A model generated the notes under the pieces. The model was not told the DNA's origin. It did no database searches and saw nothing but the letters and a program-made list of their open reading frames with translations. Both the position numbers and the translations under genes were made by a program. Below, piece by piece: positions 42,931-51,356 of a stretch of 64,000 nucleotides of DNA. The first letter of the stretch is position 1. Each line of letters starts with the position of its first letter. Origin of the DNA: Foetidibacter luteolus (GTDB taxonomy: Bacteria > Bacteroidota > Bacteroidia > Chitinophagales > Chitinophagaceae); contig NZ_VVIP01000091.1 of the NCBI RefSeq assembly GCF_009650435.1, forward strand, positions 1 through 64,000, written 5' to 3'.

Positions 42931-44577
42931 TTACCCCTCAAACGAACTGTAGAAGTAAGGCGTTTTAGCTTCAAATTCAGCGCTGCAGGTATCTACCATT
43001 TTATATACACGGGTTATACCCAGTGCTTTGCGCTTTTCATACACCTGCTCATCTGTACAGTTGCCATGTAATATACGGGCAATCTGCTCGTCACTAAAGC
43101 CATTCTTCTTGGCTTCCTTTAACAGCGGTTCGGGCAGGGTATCCAATTTATATTGTTCCAGTTCTTTTTCTATGCGGCATATTTCCTGTATCTGGTAAAT
43201 AAACCAACGGTCAATGCGGGTGGCCTGCACAATGGTTTTAATAGTAACGCCGTGCATCAAGGCATCTTTTATGCGGAAAATCCTGTCCCATTTCGGGGTT
43301 TTGATGTATTCAATCAGGTCCTCGGTTTTCATCAGGCTTTTGCCGTAATAGCCAAGCCCTACAGCTTCGTTCTCCAGGCTTTGGCAGGCTTTCTGGATGG
43401 CTTCCGTAAAACTTCTGCCAATGGCCATTACTTCGCCCACACTCTTCATTTGCAGGCCAAGCGTATCGTTGGCGCCTTTAAACTTGTCAAAGTTCCAGCG
43501 GGGCACTTTTACAATTACGTAATCCAGCGCAGGCTCGAAATAAGCCGAGGTAGTTTGCGTAATCTGGTTCTTTAATTCATCCAGGCTGTAACCGATGGCC
43601 AGTTTGGCGGCAATTTTAGCAATGGGGTAACCTGTAGCCTTACTTGCCAAAGCTGATGAGCGGCTAACACGGGGGTTAATCTCCACGGCAATCAACTCTT
43701 CTGTTTCAGGGTTTAAAGCAAACTGAACATTACAGCCGCCGGCAAAATTGCCCAGGCTGCGCATCATGAGCATAGCTTTGTTGCGCATGTCCTGGAAGGC
43801 GCTATCGCTTAACGTCATAGCAGGCGCTACGGTAATGGAGTCGCCTGTGTGTATGCCCATGGGGTCAAGGTTTTCCACGGTACATATAATCACTACGTTA
43901 TCATTCTTATCACGCAAAAGCTCCAGCTCAAATTCTTTCCAGCCTAAAACAGCTTTTTCAACCAGCACTTCGTGTATCGGCGATGCTTTAAGGCCACGTT
44001 GTAAGGCTTCATCAAGCTCTTCTTTGCGGTGAACAAAACCACCGCCGGTACCGCCGAGCGTAAAAGAAGGCCGTATAACCAGTGGAAAACCAATTTCCTG
44101 GGCGAACTCTTTGCCTTCCAAAAAGCTGTTGGCTACCCTGCTGGGCGCTACCTGTATGCCAATCTTAATCATTAACTGCCGGAATTTTTCCCGGTCCTCC
44201 GCAGTATCTATGGCAGCTACATCAACGCCAATCATACGTACGTTGTAACTCTTCCAGATGCCCAACTCATCTGCCTCTTTACAAAGGTTTAGGGCAGTCT
44301 GGCCGCCCATGGTGGGCAACACTGCATCAATCTGGTTTTCCTGCAGAATTTTTTCTATGCTTTCAACAGTAAGCGGCAACAGGTATACTTTATCGGCCAT
44401 CATGGGGTCTGTCATAATGGTGGCCGGGTTGCTGTTAATCAGTATTACTTTAATCCCTTCTTCCCTAAGGCTGCGTGCAGCTTGCGAGCCGGAATAATCA
44501 AACTCGCAGGCCTGGCCAATAACAATAGGACCTGAACCAACAATCAAAACCGATTTAATAGAAGTGTCTTTAGGCAT
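42931..44577 (-). CDS. carB: Carbamoyl-phosphate synthase large subunit, N-terminal half only
   Basis: A 548-residue protein that matches the first half of CarB (normally about 940-1070 residues). The carboxyphosphate domain is at 1-400, with VLIVGSGPIVIGQACEFDYSG near residue 10, LGGTGGGFVHR near 172 and EINPRVSRSSALASKATGYP near 300. The oligomerisation domain is at about 400-548, ending MVDTCSAEFEAKTPYFYSSF. The stop falls almost exactly at the boundary between halves. The second (carbamoyl-phosphate) half is not in this window. Split CarB is known in some archaea and Aquifex. The alternative is a truncated copy. Confidence 0.9.
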   Translation of the reverse strand: MPKDTSIKSVLIVGSGPIVIGQACEFDYSGSQAARSLREEGIKVILINSNPATIMTDPMMADKVYLLPLTVESIEKILQENQIDAVLPTMGGQTALNLCKEADELGIWKSYNVRMIGVDVAAIDTAEDREKFRQLMIKIGIQVAPSRVANSFLEGKEFAQEIGFPLVIRPSFTLGGTGGGFVHRKEELDEALQRGLKASPIHEVLVEKAVLGWKEFELELLRDKNDNVVIICTVENLDPMGIHTGDSITVAPAMTLSDSAFQDMRNKAMLMMRSLGNFAGGCNVQFALNPETEELIAVEINPRVSRSSALASKATGYPIAKIAAKLAIGYSLDELKNQITQTTSAYFEPALDYVIVKVPRWNFDKFKGANDTLGLQMKSVGEVMAIGRSFTEAIQKACQSLENEAVGLGYYGKSLMKTEDLIEYIKTPKWDRIFRIKDALMHGVTIKTIVQATRIDRWFIYQIQEICRIEKELEQYKLDTLPEPLLKEAKKNGFSDEQIARILHGNCTDEQVYEKRKALGITRVYKMVDTCSAEFEAKTPYFYSSFEG

Positions 44578-44749
44578 GGTAGTACAAAATTGCGCAAATG
44601 TAAGGGCTGAGGCGCAATTGCGCTGGTTAATTTTACAGAAACAATAGCTTAGGTATGCTTACGAACATTAGCAATAATGTAAGGCTTTGGCAAAAAAGAC
44701 CGGATTGACAGTATTAAGCAACATTCCATTAATGCGGCCAGGTGTAAAT

Positions 44750-44782
44750 AAAAAAACTTATGGCGCCATGGGCGCCATAAGT
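44750..44782 (-). terminator. Terminator of rseP
   Basis: Read on the minus strand: ACTTATGGCGCC, loop CAT, GGCGCCATAAGT, then a run of seven T. It is one of the strongest hairpins in the window. Confidence 0.92.
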
Positions 44783-44799
44783 AATTCTATCCTGTGGGA

Positions 44800-44880
44800 A
44801 AAGCTGCGTAGCGAATCCAACCGTAAAAGTGTGCGACGCAACGAAAGCTCAATACTTGTTCCCGCTGCCAGGCCCATAAA
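44800..44880. repeat. Family 2 repeat, reverse orientation
   Basis: TGCGACGCAA at 44832-44841, then GAAAGCTCAATACTTGTTCC and GCTGCCAGGCCCATAA. These are diverged forms of the flank seen at 14938-14975. Confidence 0.65.
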
Positions 44881-44895
44881 AAAATTCGCGGCGGT

Positions 44896-46275
44896 TTATT
44901 TGTTTCTGCCCCAGCCAAACCAGTCGTTACCGTTGGCATATAACATAAGGCCGAGCAGAATAACCATACCGGCAATTTGGGCGTATTCCAAAAATTTGTC
45001 GCTGGGCCTTCTGCGGGTTACCATTTCATATAGCAGAAACAGCACGTGACCGCCATCCAGTGCAGGTATAGGCAATATATTCATGAAAGCCAATACAATA
45101 GAAAGGAATGCGGTTAAAGACCAGAAATCCTGCCAGGCGCCCCACTGATCGGGGAAAATAGAGGCCATTCCTTTAAATCCACTTACACCTTTGTAAGCTT
45201 CGGTTTCAGGCGACAAAATTTTCTTAAACTGGTCTATGTAGTTTCCGAGCTTTGTCATTGCCAGTTTTGCGCCGGCTGGTATGGCCTCAAAAAAACTATA
45301 ATTGTTTTCAATTACTTTAGCAATGCCTAAGCTATCTAATTGTTTAGGGCTAAAGTTGCGCCTGTAAAAACCCAGCGTGCCATCGTTGTTTACCGCTACA
45401 TTTAATGGAATAATTTTTCCGCCACGTTCTACCTGTAATGTGGTCTGCCTGCCTTTGCTGGCCATTAACTGGTGTCGGTAAGTATCAAAGTATGGTGTAG
45501 ATATAGAATCCACACCCACTATCCTGTCATTTTGCTTTAAACCAGCCACGGCTGCGGGAGATTTAGCCACTACTTCTTCTACTACTACCGGTAACTGAGG
45601 TATAAAAATGGCAGATTTGTTCCTGCGGCGTTCACTAAGCTTGCCCAGCAGGTTTACAGGTAATTTTACTAATTGTATTTTGCCATCCCGTTCAACAGTT
45701 ACTTCTTTTCCCAGTAAAACCATATACTGGGCATCTTCAAAATAAGTTACAGATTTGCCATCCACACTTAAAACTTTGTCGCCATCTTTTAACCCAATAT
45801 CATACATCAGGCTATCAACTACCTGTATGCCTGTTTTCATATCCGCAGTTGGCGTTTTGGTATCTCCCCAAACAAACAATATCATCGCATAAATAATAAA
45901 TGCCACGATAACGTTTACCGTAACGCCACCAACCATAATAATCAGGCGCTGCCAGGCGGGTTTGCTGCGGAACTCCCATTGTTTAGGCGGTTCTTTCATC
46001 GCTTCTTTATCCATGCTTTCATCAATCATGCCCGATATTTTAACGTAACCGCCCAATGGCAGCCAGCCAATACCGTAAACAGTTTCACCTACTTTCTTTT
46101 TAAAAAGAGAAAAACCGGCATCGAAGAAAAGGAAGAATTTTTCTACCCGGCAGCCAAAAAGTTTCGCGGGGATAAAGTGGCCTAACTCATGTAAAATAAC
46201 CAGAAGGGAAAGGGCCATTAACAGATACAGCGCCTGGATACCTACGCCGCCCCAATCAATTGCTAATAAAGTCAT
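44896..46275 (-). CDS. rseP: Site-2 protease RseP (M50 family)
   Basis: A 459-residue membrane protease, with the ATG at 46275 (MTLLAIDWGG) preferred to a TTG eight codons upstream. The zinc site LVILHELGHFIPAKLFG lies near residues 27-43. GIGWLPLGGYVKISG near 68 is the conserved PLGGYVK element. Two PDZ segments lie in the middle (about 200-300, for example SPAAVAGLKQNDRIVGVD). MNILPIPALDGGHVLFLLYE near 400 supplies the third ligand Asp. It cleaves anti-sigma factors or signal peptide remnants in the inner membrane. It lies downstream of dxr, an arrangement common in many bacteria. Confidence 0.96.
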   Translation of the reverse strand: MTLLAIDWGGVGIQALYLLMALSLLVILHELGHFIPAKLFGCRVEKFFLFFDAGFSLFKKKVGETVYGIGWLPLGGYVKISGMIDESMDKEAMKEPPKQWEFRSKPAWQRLIIMVGGVTVNVIVAFIIYAMILFVWGDTKTPTADMKTGIQVVDSLMYDIGLKDGDKVLSVDGKSVTYFEDAQYMVLLGKEVTVERDGKIQLVKLPVNLLGKLSERRRNKSAIFIPQLPVVVEEVVAKSPAAVAGLKQNDRIVGVDSISTPYFDTYRHQLMASKGRQTTLQVERGGKIIPLNVAVNNDGTLGFYRRNFSPKQLDSLGIAKVIENNYSFFEAIPAGAKLAMTKLGNYIDQFKKILSPETEAYKGVSGFKGMASIFPDQWGAWQDFWSLTAFLSIVLAFMNILPIPALDGGHVLFLLYEMVTRRRPSDKFLEYAQIAGMVILLGLMLYANGNDWFGWGRNK

Positions 46276-46503
46276 GTTGCTTGTAAGGGCCGTTTGCAAC
46301 GGCTTTTAATTTTTTGTATGTCAAGGACAGAATACCTATTGGGCTTCGTTGTGTCACTCACTTCAGGGGTTTATTCTTTTCTCAGCATTTTCCGTACGTT
46401 AACATCATTTTCCCCATCCCTTTAATTAAGCGGCAGCCACAAAGCCCCGCAATGTTACGATGCTTTGCGGCATAAAATACGCCGTTCAGCACAATTTAAC
46501 GCT

Positions 46504-47664
46504 TTACATCTGTACCAGCGAGGCAGCGAAATTACGGGCCTCGCCATCGGTTTCAAAGTATTCTTCCAGTGTGGGGTTTTGTATAAAAGGAATTTTATCC
46601 ATGGTACGCTCTACCATTTCGGTAATATCCAAAAAGCCTATACGGTTGCGTAAAAAGGCATACACGGCTATTTCATTGGCTGCATTCAGCACACAGGGCA
46701 TGTTGCCGCCTTTAAACAAAGCATCTGTAGCCAGCACCAGGTTGCGGAAGGTGCGTGTATCGGGCTCCTCAAAAGTTAAAGTGCCGGGCTTTTTAAAGTC
46801 GTAACGGGGAAAGTTATTGGGTATACGTTGCGGAAAAGCCATTGCATACTGAATGGGCAGTTTCATATCCGGCAACCCCATCTGCGCTTTAATACTGCCA
46901 TCTTCAAACTGTACCATGCTGTGTATAATGCTTTGCGGGTGTATAACTACCTGTATTTGGTCTGGCTGAAGGTTAAAAAGCCATTTGGCTTCAATCATTT
47001 CCAGCCCTTTGTTCATCAGCGTAGCAGAGTCTATGGTAATTTTGGCGCCCATGCTCCAGTTAGGATGCTGCAGGGCATGGTCCCGCTTTACATTTACCAG
47101 GTAATTAGGTTTACGGCCTAAAAAAGGGCCACCGCTGGCAGTAAGGATGATTTTTTCAATTTTGTTTCTGCCTTCACCAACCAGGCATTGAAAAATGGCG
47201 GAATGCTCACTATCAACCGGAATTACGGGCACCCTTTTTTCCATGGCTTTCTGCATCACTATATCTCCTGCCACTACCAGGGTTTCTTTATTGGCCAGCG
47301 CTACAGGTTTGCCATTTTCCAGGGCTTGCAGGGTGGGCTTAAGTCCGGCGTACCCAACAATGGCTGCCAGCATAAGGTCGTAGTTATCCATAGCGGCAAC
47401 CTCGTCTAAAGCCTGTTCCCCGGCAAAAACTTTGCTACCGGTAGCCTTCAAAGCATCTTTTACTTTCTGGTATTTTTTTTCATCGCCTATAACTACAATG
47501 TTGGGATTAAATTCCAGCGCCTGCTGCACCAGCAATTCATCGTTGGTATGAGCAGTAAGTATTTCTGCGGCAAACTTATCAGGATTAGCCTTGATAACTT
47601 CCAGCGCCTGTGTGCCTATAGAGCCTGTTGAACCAAAGATGGCGATGCGTTTGATGGATGTCAT
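46504..47664 (-). CDS. dxr: 1-deoxy-D-xylulose-5-phosphate reductoisomerase
   Basis: A 386-residue enzyme of the MEP isoprenoid pathway, converting DXP to MEP with NADPH. N-terminal NADPH motif GSTGSIGTQALEVI near residue 11; ALANKETLVVAG near 122; PVDSEHSAIFQCL near 149 with the metal ligands; SGGPFLGR near 185 and NWSMGAKITIDSATLMNKGLE near 205. Full length. The start lies 9 bases after a DUF3368 toxin gene, so its message probably includes that module. Confidence 0.97.
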   Translation of the reverse strand: MTSIKRIAIFGSTGSIGTQALEVIKANPDKFAAEILTAHTNDELLVQQALEFNPNIVVIGDEKKYQKVKDALKATGSKVFAGEQALDEVAAMDNYDLMLAAIVGYAGLKPTLQALENGKPVALANKETLVVAGDIVMQKAMEKRVPVIPVDSEHSAIFQCLVGEGRNKIEKIILTASGGPFLGRKPNYLVNVKRDHALQHPNWSMGAKITIDSATLMNKGLEMIEAKWLFNLQPDQIQVVIHPQSIIHSMVQFEDGSIKAQMGLPDMKLPIQYAMAFPQRIPNNFPRYDFKKPGTLTFEEPDTRTFRNLVLATDALFKGGNMPCVLNAANEIAVYAFLRNRIGFLDITEMVERTMDKIPFIQNPTLEEYFETDGEARNFAASLVQM

Positions 47665-47673
47665 ACGATAAAA

Positions 47674-48165
47674 CTATAAAATTTCCTTTGCTTCCTTTAA
47701 AATAAGCAGGTACAATTCTTCATCTATCCATAGATGCGCTTTTTCTATCATTGCATCCAATAAAGACTGTACGCTTTCAATGAGCCTGTGTTGTTTTGCA
47801 AGAAGTAAAATTCCTAATACACCAATGGTTGAAATGTTGTAACGCTTGGCAATTTTTGTGCCTTTGCGCTCATCAATCAACAATACTTCTGCATTTATTT
47901 CCATGGCAAGGCTTATAGCGCTTGCTTCTGCATAATCAAGTTCGGCATTTAGTTTTTGAAATATCTCGTTTTCGGCAGGTTTTACAACAGATATCCAATT
48001 TAGTTGTTTTATCACTGAAGTATCAATGCCGTGCATTTTCAGTTCTTCAAGTTCCTGCAATACCCGTACAGGCATTACAATTGTTCCATAAAGCGATTGC
48101 AGGATATCCAGTCTGCCGATAAGAAAAAAGTTACTGATGGGGGAATTGTCACTTACAACAAGCAC
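47674..48165 (-). CDS. DUF3368 PIN-like toxin
   Basis: A 163-residue protein of the PIN-like DUF3368 family. The GTG start shares one base with the stop of the antitoxin gene (TAGTG). The acidic active-site positions appear in VVSDNSPISN (Asp6), ELDYAEASAI near residue 75 and LLIDERKG near 95. Such proteins are thought to be RNases paired with UPF0175 antitoxins. The dxr gene follows 9 bases later. Frames are intact, so the pair may be functional. Confidence 0.85.
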   Translation of the reverse strand: MLVVSDNSPISNFFLIGRLDILQSLYGTIVMPVRVLQELEELKMHGIDTSVIKQLNWISVVKPAENEIFQKLNAELDYAEASAISLAMEINAEVLLIDERKGTKIAKRYNISTIGVLGILLLAKQHRLIESVQSLLDAMIEKAHLWIDEELYLLILKEAKEIL

Positions 48166-48413
48166 TACAATATGGTTTTTGAAGCAGCGATCTGTTCACG
48201 GATTTCGGTAATAGAAGTTTTAATGGTCGGAATTTTGCGGCTGGCCAGCTCTTTTTGAAACTGGAACCAATCCATATTGGCCAATTCAGCCGCCGCATAT
48301 AGAGTAACCTCCTCATCCATATACATTTTTATGGCTAATCCCAGCAACGCATCTTCTTTGGTTAGTTTGCCGGAAAAAGAAAATTTATCAGGTATCTCCA
48401 ATATCAATTCCAT
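48165..48413 (-). CDS. UPF0175-family antitoxin
   Basis: An 82-residue protein with the UPF0175 pattern: a strand-like start (MELILEIPDKF), then ALLGLAIKMYMDEEVTLYAA and AELANMDWFQFQKELASRKI, a helix-turn-helix-like element of the kind used for operator binding. It is the standard upstream partner of DUF3368 toxins and ends in a 1-base overlap with it. It starts 19 bases after the gh3 stop. Confidence 0.87.
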   Translation of the reverse strand: MELILEIPDKFSFSGKLTKEDALLGLAIKMYMDEEVTLYAAAELANMDWFQFQKELASRKIPTIKTSITEIREQIAASKTIL

Positions 48414-48431
48414 GTATTGTAAAGTTATACA

Positions 48432-49931
48432 TTATTCATGTACAATAAACCCCTGCATGGCATCCGCTATCTTCCTGTCATTGCTGAGCCTGGGCAGTTT
48501 ATTTTGGCCGCCCAGTTTTCCAATTGACTTCATGTAGTCTATAAATCCATTCTTACGTACCTGGGTTATTTTCAGTTTTTGAAGAATATTGCCGGCAATT
48601 AAATCATCATAATATACATTCTTTAACCTCAGGTTTTCATCAACCTTAGCAATAAAGCCTTCCATGTCAGCGGGCAGGTTCTCAAATTCAATAAACCACT
48701 CATGGTAACTTTTTCCCTCGCCCTGTTGCACAAAGGGGGCCACAGTAAATTCTACAATTTTTATACTTTCTTCGTTAGCAGCTTTCATTAACGCATGTTC
48801 CACCTCTTCTGCAATTACATGCTCGCCAAATGCGGATATGTAATGTTTGGTCCTGCCGCTTACTACCAGCCTGTATGGGTTAGTGCTTAAAAACTTAACT
48901 GTATCGCCTATATTATAGGCCCAAAGGCCTGCATTGTTGCTGATAACCAAGGCATAGTTTTCGCCAACTTTTACATCTGCAAGGCTAAGCCGGGTGGGGT
49001 TATCATTAAAAATTTCAGCGGCTGGTATAAACTCAAAAAATATTCCGGAATTGGTGTTCAGCAACAGGCCGGCAGCACGCTGGCTATCCTGGAAGGCAAA
49101 GAAACCTTCGCTTGCCGGAAAAGTCTCAATAGAATCTATTTTTTTGCCGATGGAATCAAACAATTTAGCCCGGTAAGGTTCAAAATTTACGCCGCCATAT
49201 ACCATTACCGAAAAATTGGGAAACAGGTCGGCAATTTTTTTGCCGCTGCGCTGGGTAAGACGGTCAAAATACATTTGCATCCACGGTGGTATGCCGCTTA
49301 TAAGCGTCATATCCTGGTTAATGGTAAGGTCGACAATCTTATCCAGTTTGGTTTCCCAGTCTTCTATACAGTTGGTTTCATAATCCGGCAACTGATTGCT
49401 GCGCAGGTATTTTGGCACATGGTGGTTAACAATGCCGCTTAGCCTGCCGGTTGGTACGCCCCCCACTCTGTCAAGCACCGGAGAGCCGCTTAAAAAAATC
49501 ATTTTGCCTTTGGTAAAAGCGGCATTGCCGGTTTCTGCAATGTAGCACAGCAAAGCATTGCGGGCAGAATCAATATGGTTGGATATGGAATCTTTTGAAA
49601 TAGGGATGTATTTAATACCACTGGTAGTACCGCTGGTTTTAGCAAAATAAATGGGCTTGCCTTTCCAAAGTATGTTTTCTTTCCCCTCTTTTATTTTGGC
49701 TATGTAGGGTTTTATCTGCTCATAATCCCTTACAGGCACTTTCGTTTTAAAATCTTCATAGGATTGTATTCCTCCAAACTCATGGTCGCGGCCAAACTCG
49801 GTATCCTTTGCTCCTTTAATCAGCGATTTAAAAATGGCCTGCTGATCCTCTACCGCGGTTTCCATTCCCTTTCTTATCTTATTATATATGTACCCGGCAA
49901 ACGGCTTTGCTAAAATTGATTTTAAGTCCAT
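48432..49931 (-). CDS. GH3-family acyl-adenylate synthetase
   Basis: A 499-residue protein, starting MDLKSILAKPFAGYIYNKIRKG. The longer frame upstream is not supported. Motifs of the GH3 adenylating family are FAKTSGTTSGIKYIPIS near residue 95 (the P-loop-like motif 1), YGGVNFEPYRAKLFDSIG near 245, and IISNNAGLWAYNIGDTVKF near 330 with the hinge Asp. Plant relatives conjugate amino acids to auxin or jasmonate. In Bacteroidota the acid and amine are unknown. CAAAAATA at 49958-49965 may be the minus-strand -7 box. Confidence 0.9.
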   Translation of the reverse strand: MDLKSILAKPFAGYIYNKIRKGMETAVEDQQAIFKSLIKGAKDTEFGRDHEFGGIQSYEDFKTKVPVRDYEQIKPYIAKIKEGKENILWKGKPIYFAKTSGTTSGIKYIPISKDSISNHIDSARNALLCYIAETGNAAFTKGKMIFLSGSPVLDRVGGVPTGRLSGIVNHHVPKYLRSNQLPDYETNCIEDWETKLDKIVDLTINQDMTLISGIPPWMQMYFDRLTQRSGKKIADLFPNFSVMVYGGVNFEPYRAKLFDSIGKKIDSIETFPASEGFFAFQDSQRAAGLLLNTNSGIFFEFIPAAEIFNDNPTRLSLADVKVGENYALVISNNAGLWAYNIGDTVKFLSTNPYRLVVSGRTKHYISAFGEHVIAEEVEHALMKAANEESIKIVEFTVAPFVQQGEGKSYHEWFIEFENLPADMEGFIAKVDENLRLKNVYYDDLIAGNILQKLKITQVRKNGFIDYMKSIGKLGGQNKLPRLSNDRKIADAMQGFIVHE

Positions 49932-50059
49932 GGCAGAGTTATTCAGTATTGGAAGGGCAAAAATAGCAAGTGCGGAACAAGGCGGCATTATTTATTTTAA
50001 CTGCCTGGTGTCTCCTTTTTATACTTTTTGGCCGCATAAGCATTTTTATGAACCCGGCG

Positions 50060-50140
50060 GCTGTGCCTTGTGGCATCACCTCTTGCGTCGCAGTACTTTC
50101 ATCGTTCGGTTCATTGGGCGGCTTGCAGCCCGGATAGGTG
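50060..50140. repeat. Family 2 repeat
   Basis: TTGCGTCGCA at 50083-50092, followed by CTTTCATCGTTCGGTTCATT, the longer flank shared with the copies at 52425 and 59040. It lies between gh3 and rplU, which diverge. Confidence 0.8.
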
Positions 50141-50206
50141 CATACCCCAGCTTTTCCGTTTGTTTGCAGTAATAAAAAGCACAGGTAAGTTTTTTTTAAG
50201 GTTTGC

Positions 50207-50239
50207 TTGGTATTATATAGTTGAAAACCCATACCTTTG
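50207..50239 (+). promoter_or_regulatory. Probable rplU-rpmA promoter
   Basis: TTGG at 50207-50210 and TACCTTTG at 50232-50239, separated by 21 bases, which fits the Bacteroidota consensus. The rplU start lies 23 bases downstream. Confidence 0.55.
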
Positions 50240-50261
50240 CCGTCCTAATTTTGGATAAGCC

Positions 50262-50567
50262 ATGTTTGCAGTAGTAAAAATAGCAGGTCAACAATTCAGG
50301 GTACAGGAAGGTCAAAGCCTGTATGTACCACACCTGCAGTCAAAAAGCGGAGATAAAGTAGAATTCAGTGAAGTGTTACTTGTTGATAACAACGGAACAC
50401 TTACTACCGGCGCCGATGTAAAGGCCGTTGTAAAAGCTGAAGTTGTAAGCGACCTTGTTAAAGGCGATACCGTTATAGCTTTCAAGATGAAAAGAAGGAA
50501 AGGTTTCCGTAAAAAACACGGTCACAGAACACACTATACCAAGATTAAGATTGAAAGCATAGCATAA
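50262..50567 (+). CDS. rplU: 50S ribosomal protein L21
   Basis: A 101-residue protein. FAVVKIAGQQFRVQEGQSLY at the start and the L21 signature KMKRRKGFRKKHGHRTHYT near residues 75-93. It binds 23S rRNA together with L20. It is followed 50 bases later by rpmA, the usual order. Confidence 0.97.
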   Translation: MFAVVKIAGQQFRVQEGQSLYVPHLQSKSGDKVEFSEVLLVDNNGTLTTGADVKAVVKAEVVSDLVKGDTVIAFKMKRRKGFRKKHGHRTHYTKIKIESIA

Positions 50568-50617
50568 TCTTTTCGGTAACACCGGAATTCATCCACAATA
50601 ATTCAAATTCATTTTTT

Positions 50618-50884
50618 ATGGCACATAAAAAAGGTGAAGGCAGTGTAAAGAACGGCCGCGACTCACAAAGCAAGCGCCTTGGTGTTAAAATATATGGCGG
50701 GCAGCCTGCAATTGCCGGAAACATCATAGTACGCCAGCGTGGTACAGTTTATCATCCTGGTAAAAATGTAGGTGTTGGTAAAGACTTTACTTTATTCGCT
50801 TTAGCTGATGGCGTAGTAGAATTCAGAAAAGGAAAGTCAAATAAAACATCTGTTTCTGTTCAGCCTGCTGAAGCAACGGCTTAA
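50618..50884 (+). CDS. rpmA: 50S ribosomal protein L27
   Basis: An 88-residue protein. It begins MAHKKGEGSVKNGRDSQSKR with no cleavable Firmicutes-type N-terminal extension, then has VRQRGTVYHPGKNVGVGKD. Its N-terminus reaches the peptidyl-transferase centre. Confidence 0.97.
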   Translation: MAHKKGEGSVKNGRDSQSKRLGVKIYGGQPAIAGNIIVRQRGTVYHPGKNVGVGKDFTLFALADGVVEFRKGKSNKTSVSVQPAEATA

Positions 50885-50973
50885 CAGTTAGTTCTTTGTG
50901 TAAAATTTTTTTGATGGTTGCCATAAAGTATCTATTTTTATCTAATATTTACTAACCATTAAATTTTAAAACT

Positions 50974-51159
50974 ATGGCAACTGCAAAAAAAGCAGCTCCC
51001 AAAAAAGCTGCTGCTGCAAAGAAAGCTGCTCCTAAAAAAGCCGCTGTAAAAAAAGCTGCTGCTCCTAAGAAGGCTGCTCCTAAAAAAGCCGCCGCTCCTA
51101 AGAAAGCTGCTGTAAAGAAAGCCGCTCCTAAAAAGGCAGCTCCTAAAAAAGCAAAATAA
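50974..51159 (+). CDS. Histone H1-like Lys/Ala-rich protein
   Basis: A 61-residue protein consisting almost only of KKAAPKKAA-type repeats, with Lys, Ala, Pro and Val. Such sequences match the C-terminal tails of histone H1 and the bacterial HC1/AlgP-like proteins that coat DNA. The codons vary between repeats (GCT, GCC, GCA), so protein sequence is being maintained, not just DNA repetition. An ATG in a good context and a terminator behind support a real gene. Confidence 0.82.
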   Translation: MATAKKAAPKKAAAAKKAAPKKAAVKKAAAPKKAAPKKAAAPKKAAVKKAAPKKAAPKKAK

Positions 51160-51183
51160 GCTTTGCGTAAAAGCAAATAAATT

Positions 51184-51211
51184 AAGTCCTGGTTTAATAC
51201 CGGGACTTTTT
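51184..51211 (+). terminator. Terminator after the histone-like gene
   Basis: AGTCCTGGT and ACCGGGACT pair with one mismatch around TTAAT-type loop bases, followed by TTTTT. Confidence 0.85.
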
Positions 51212-51243
51212 GTTTTTGGTAAGTCTCTTGTTATGTTTTCCTT

Positions 51244-51326
51244 TCGTATCAAAATCGTATCTAATCGTATAAAATCGTATACAGTATCGTATCAAAATCG
51301 TATCCAATCGGATAAAATCGTATATT
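51244..51326 (+). promoter_or_regulatory. Helically phased TCGTAT array before fic
   Basis: Eight hexamers (seven TCGTAT and one TCGGAT) start at 51244, 51255, 51265, 51275, 51287, 51298, 51308 and 51318. Spacings are 10-12 bases, close to one DNA turn. The array is also a tandem duplication with a 43-base period. It ends about 31 bases before the fic start. It looks like a multi-site operator; autoregulation by the Fic protein's winged helix is inference. Confidence 0.75.
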
Positions 51327-51356
51327 TTTATTTTAGCAAATACGGATTTTGCAAAT

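Larger units (their letters stand above)
44578..44895. other. Intergenic region between carB and rseP
   Basis: A 318-base gap that holds the probable carB promoter region (no clear consensus seen), the rseP terminator at 44750-44782 and a family 2 repeat around 44800-44880. Confidence 0.5.
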
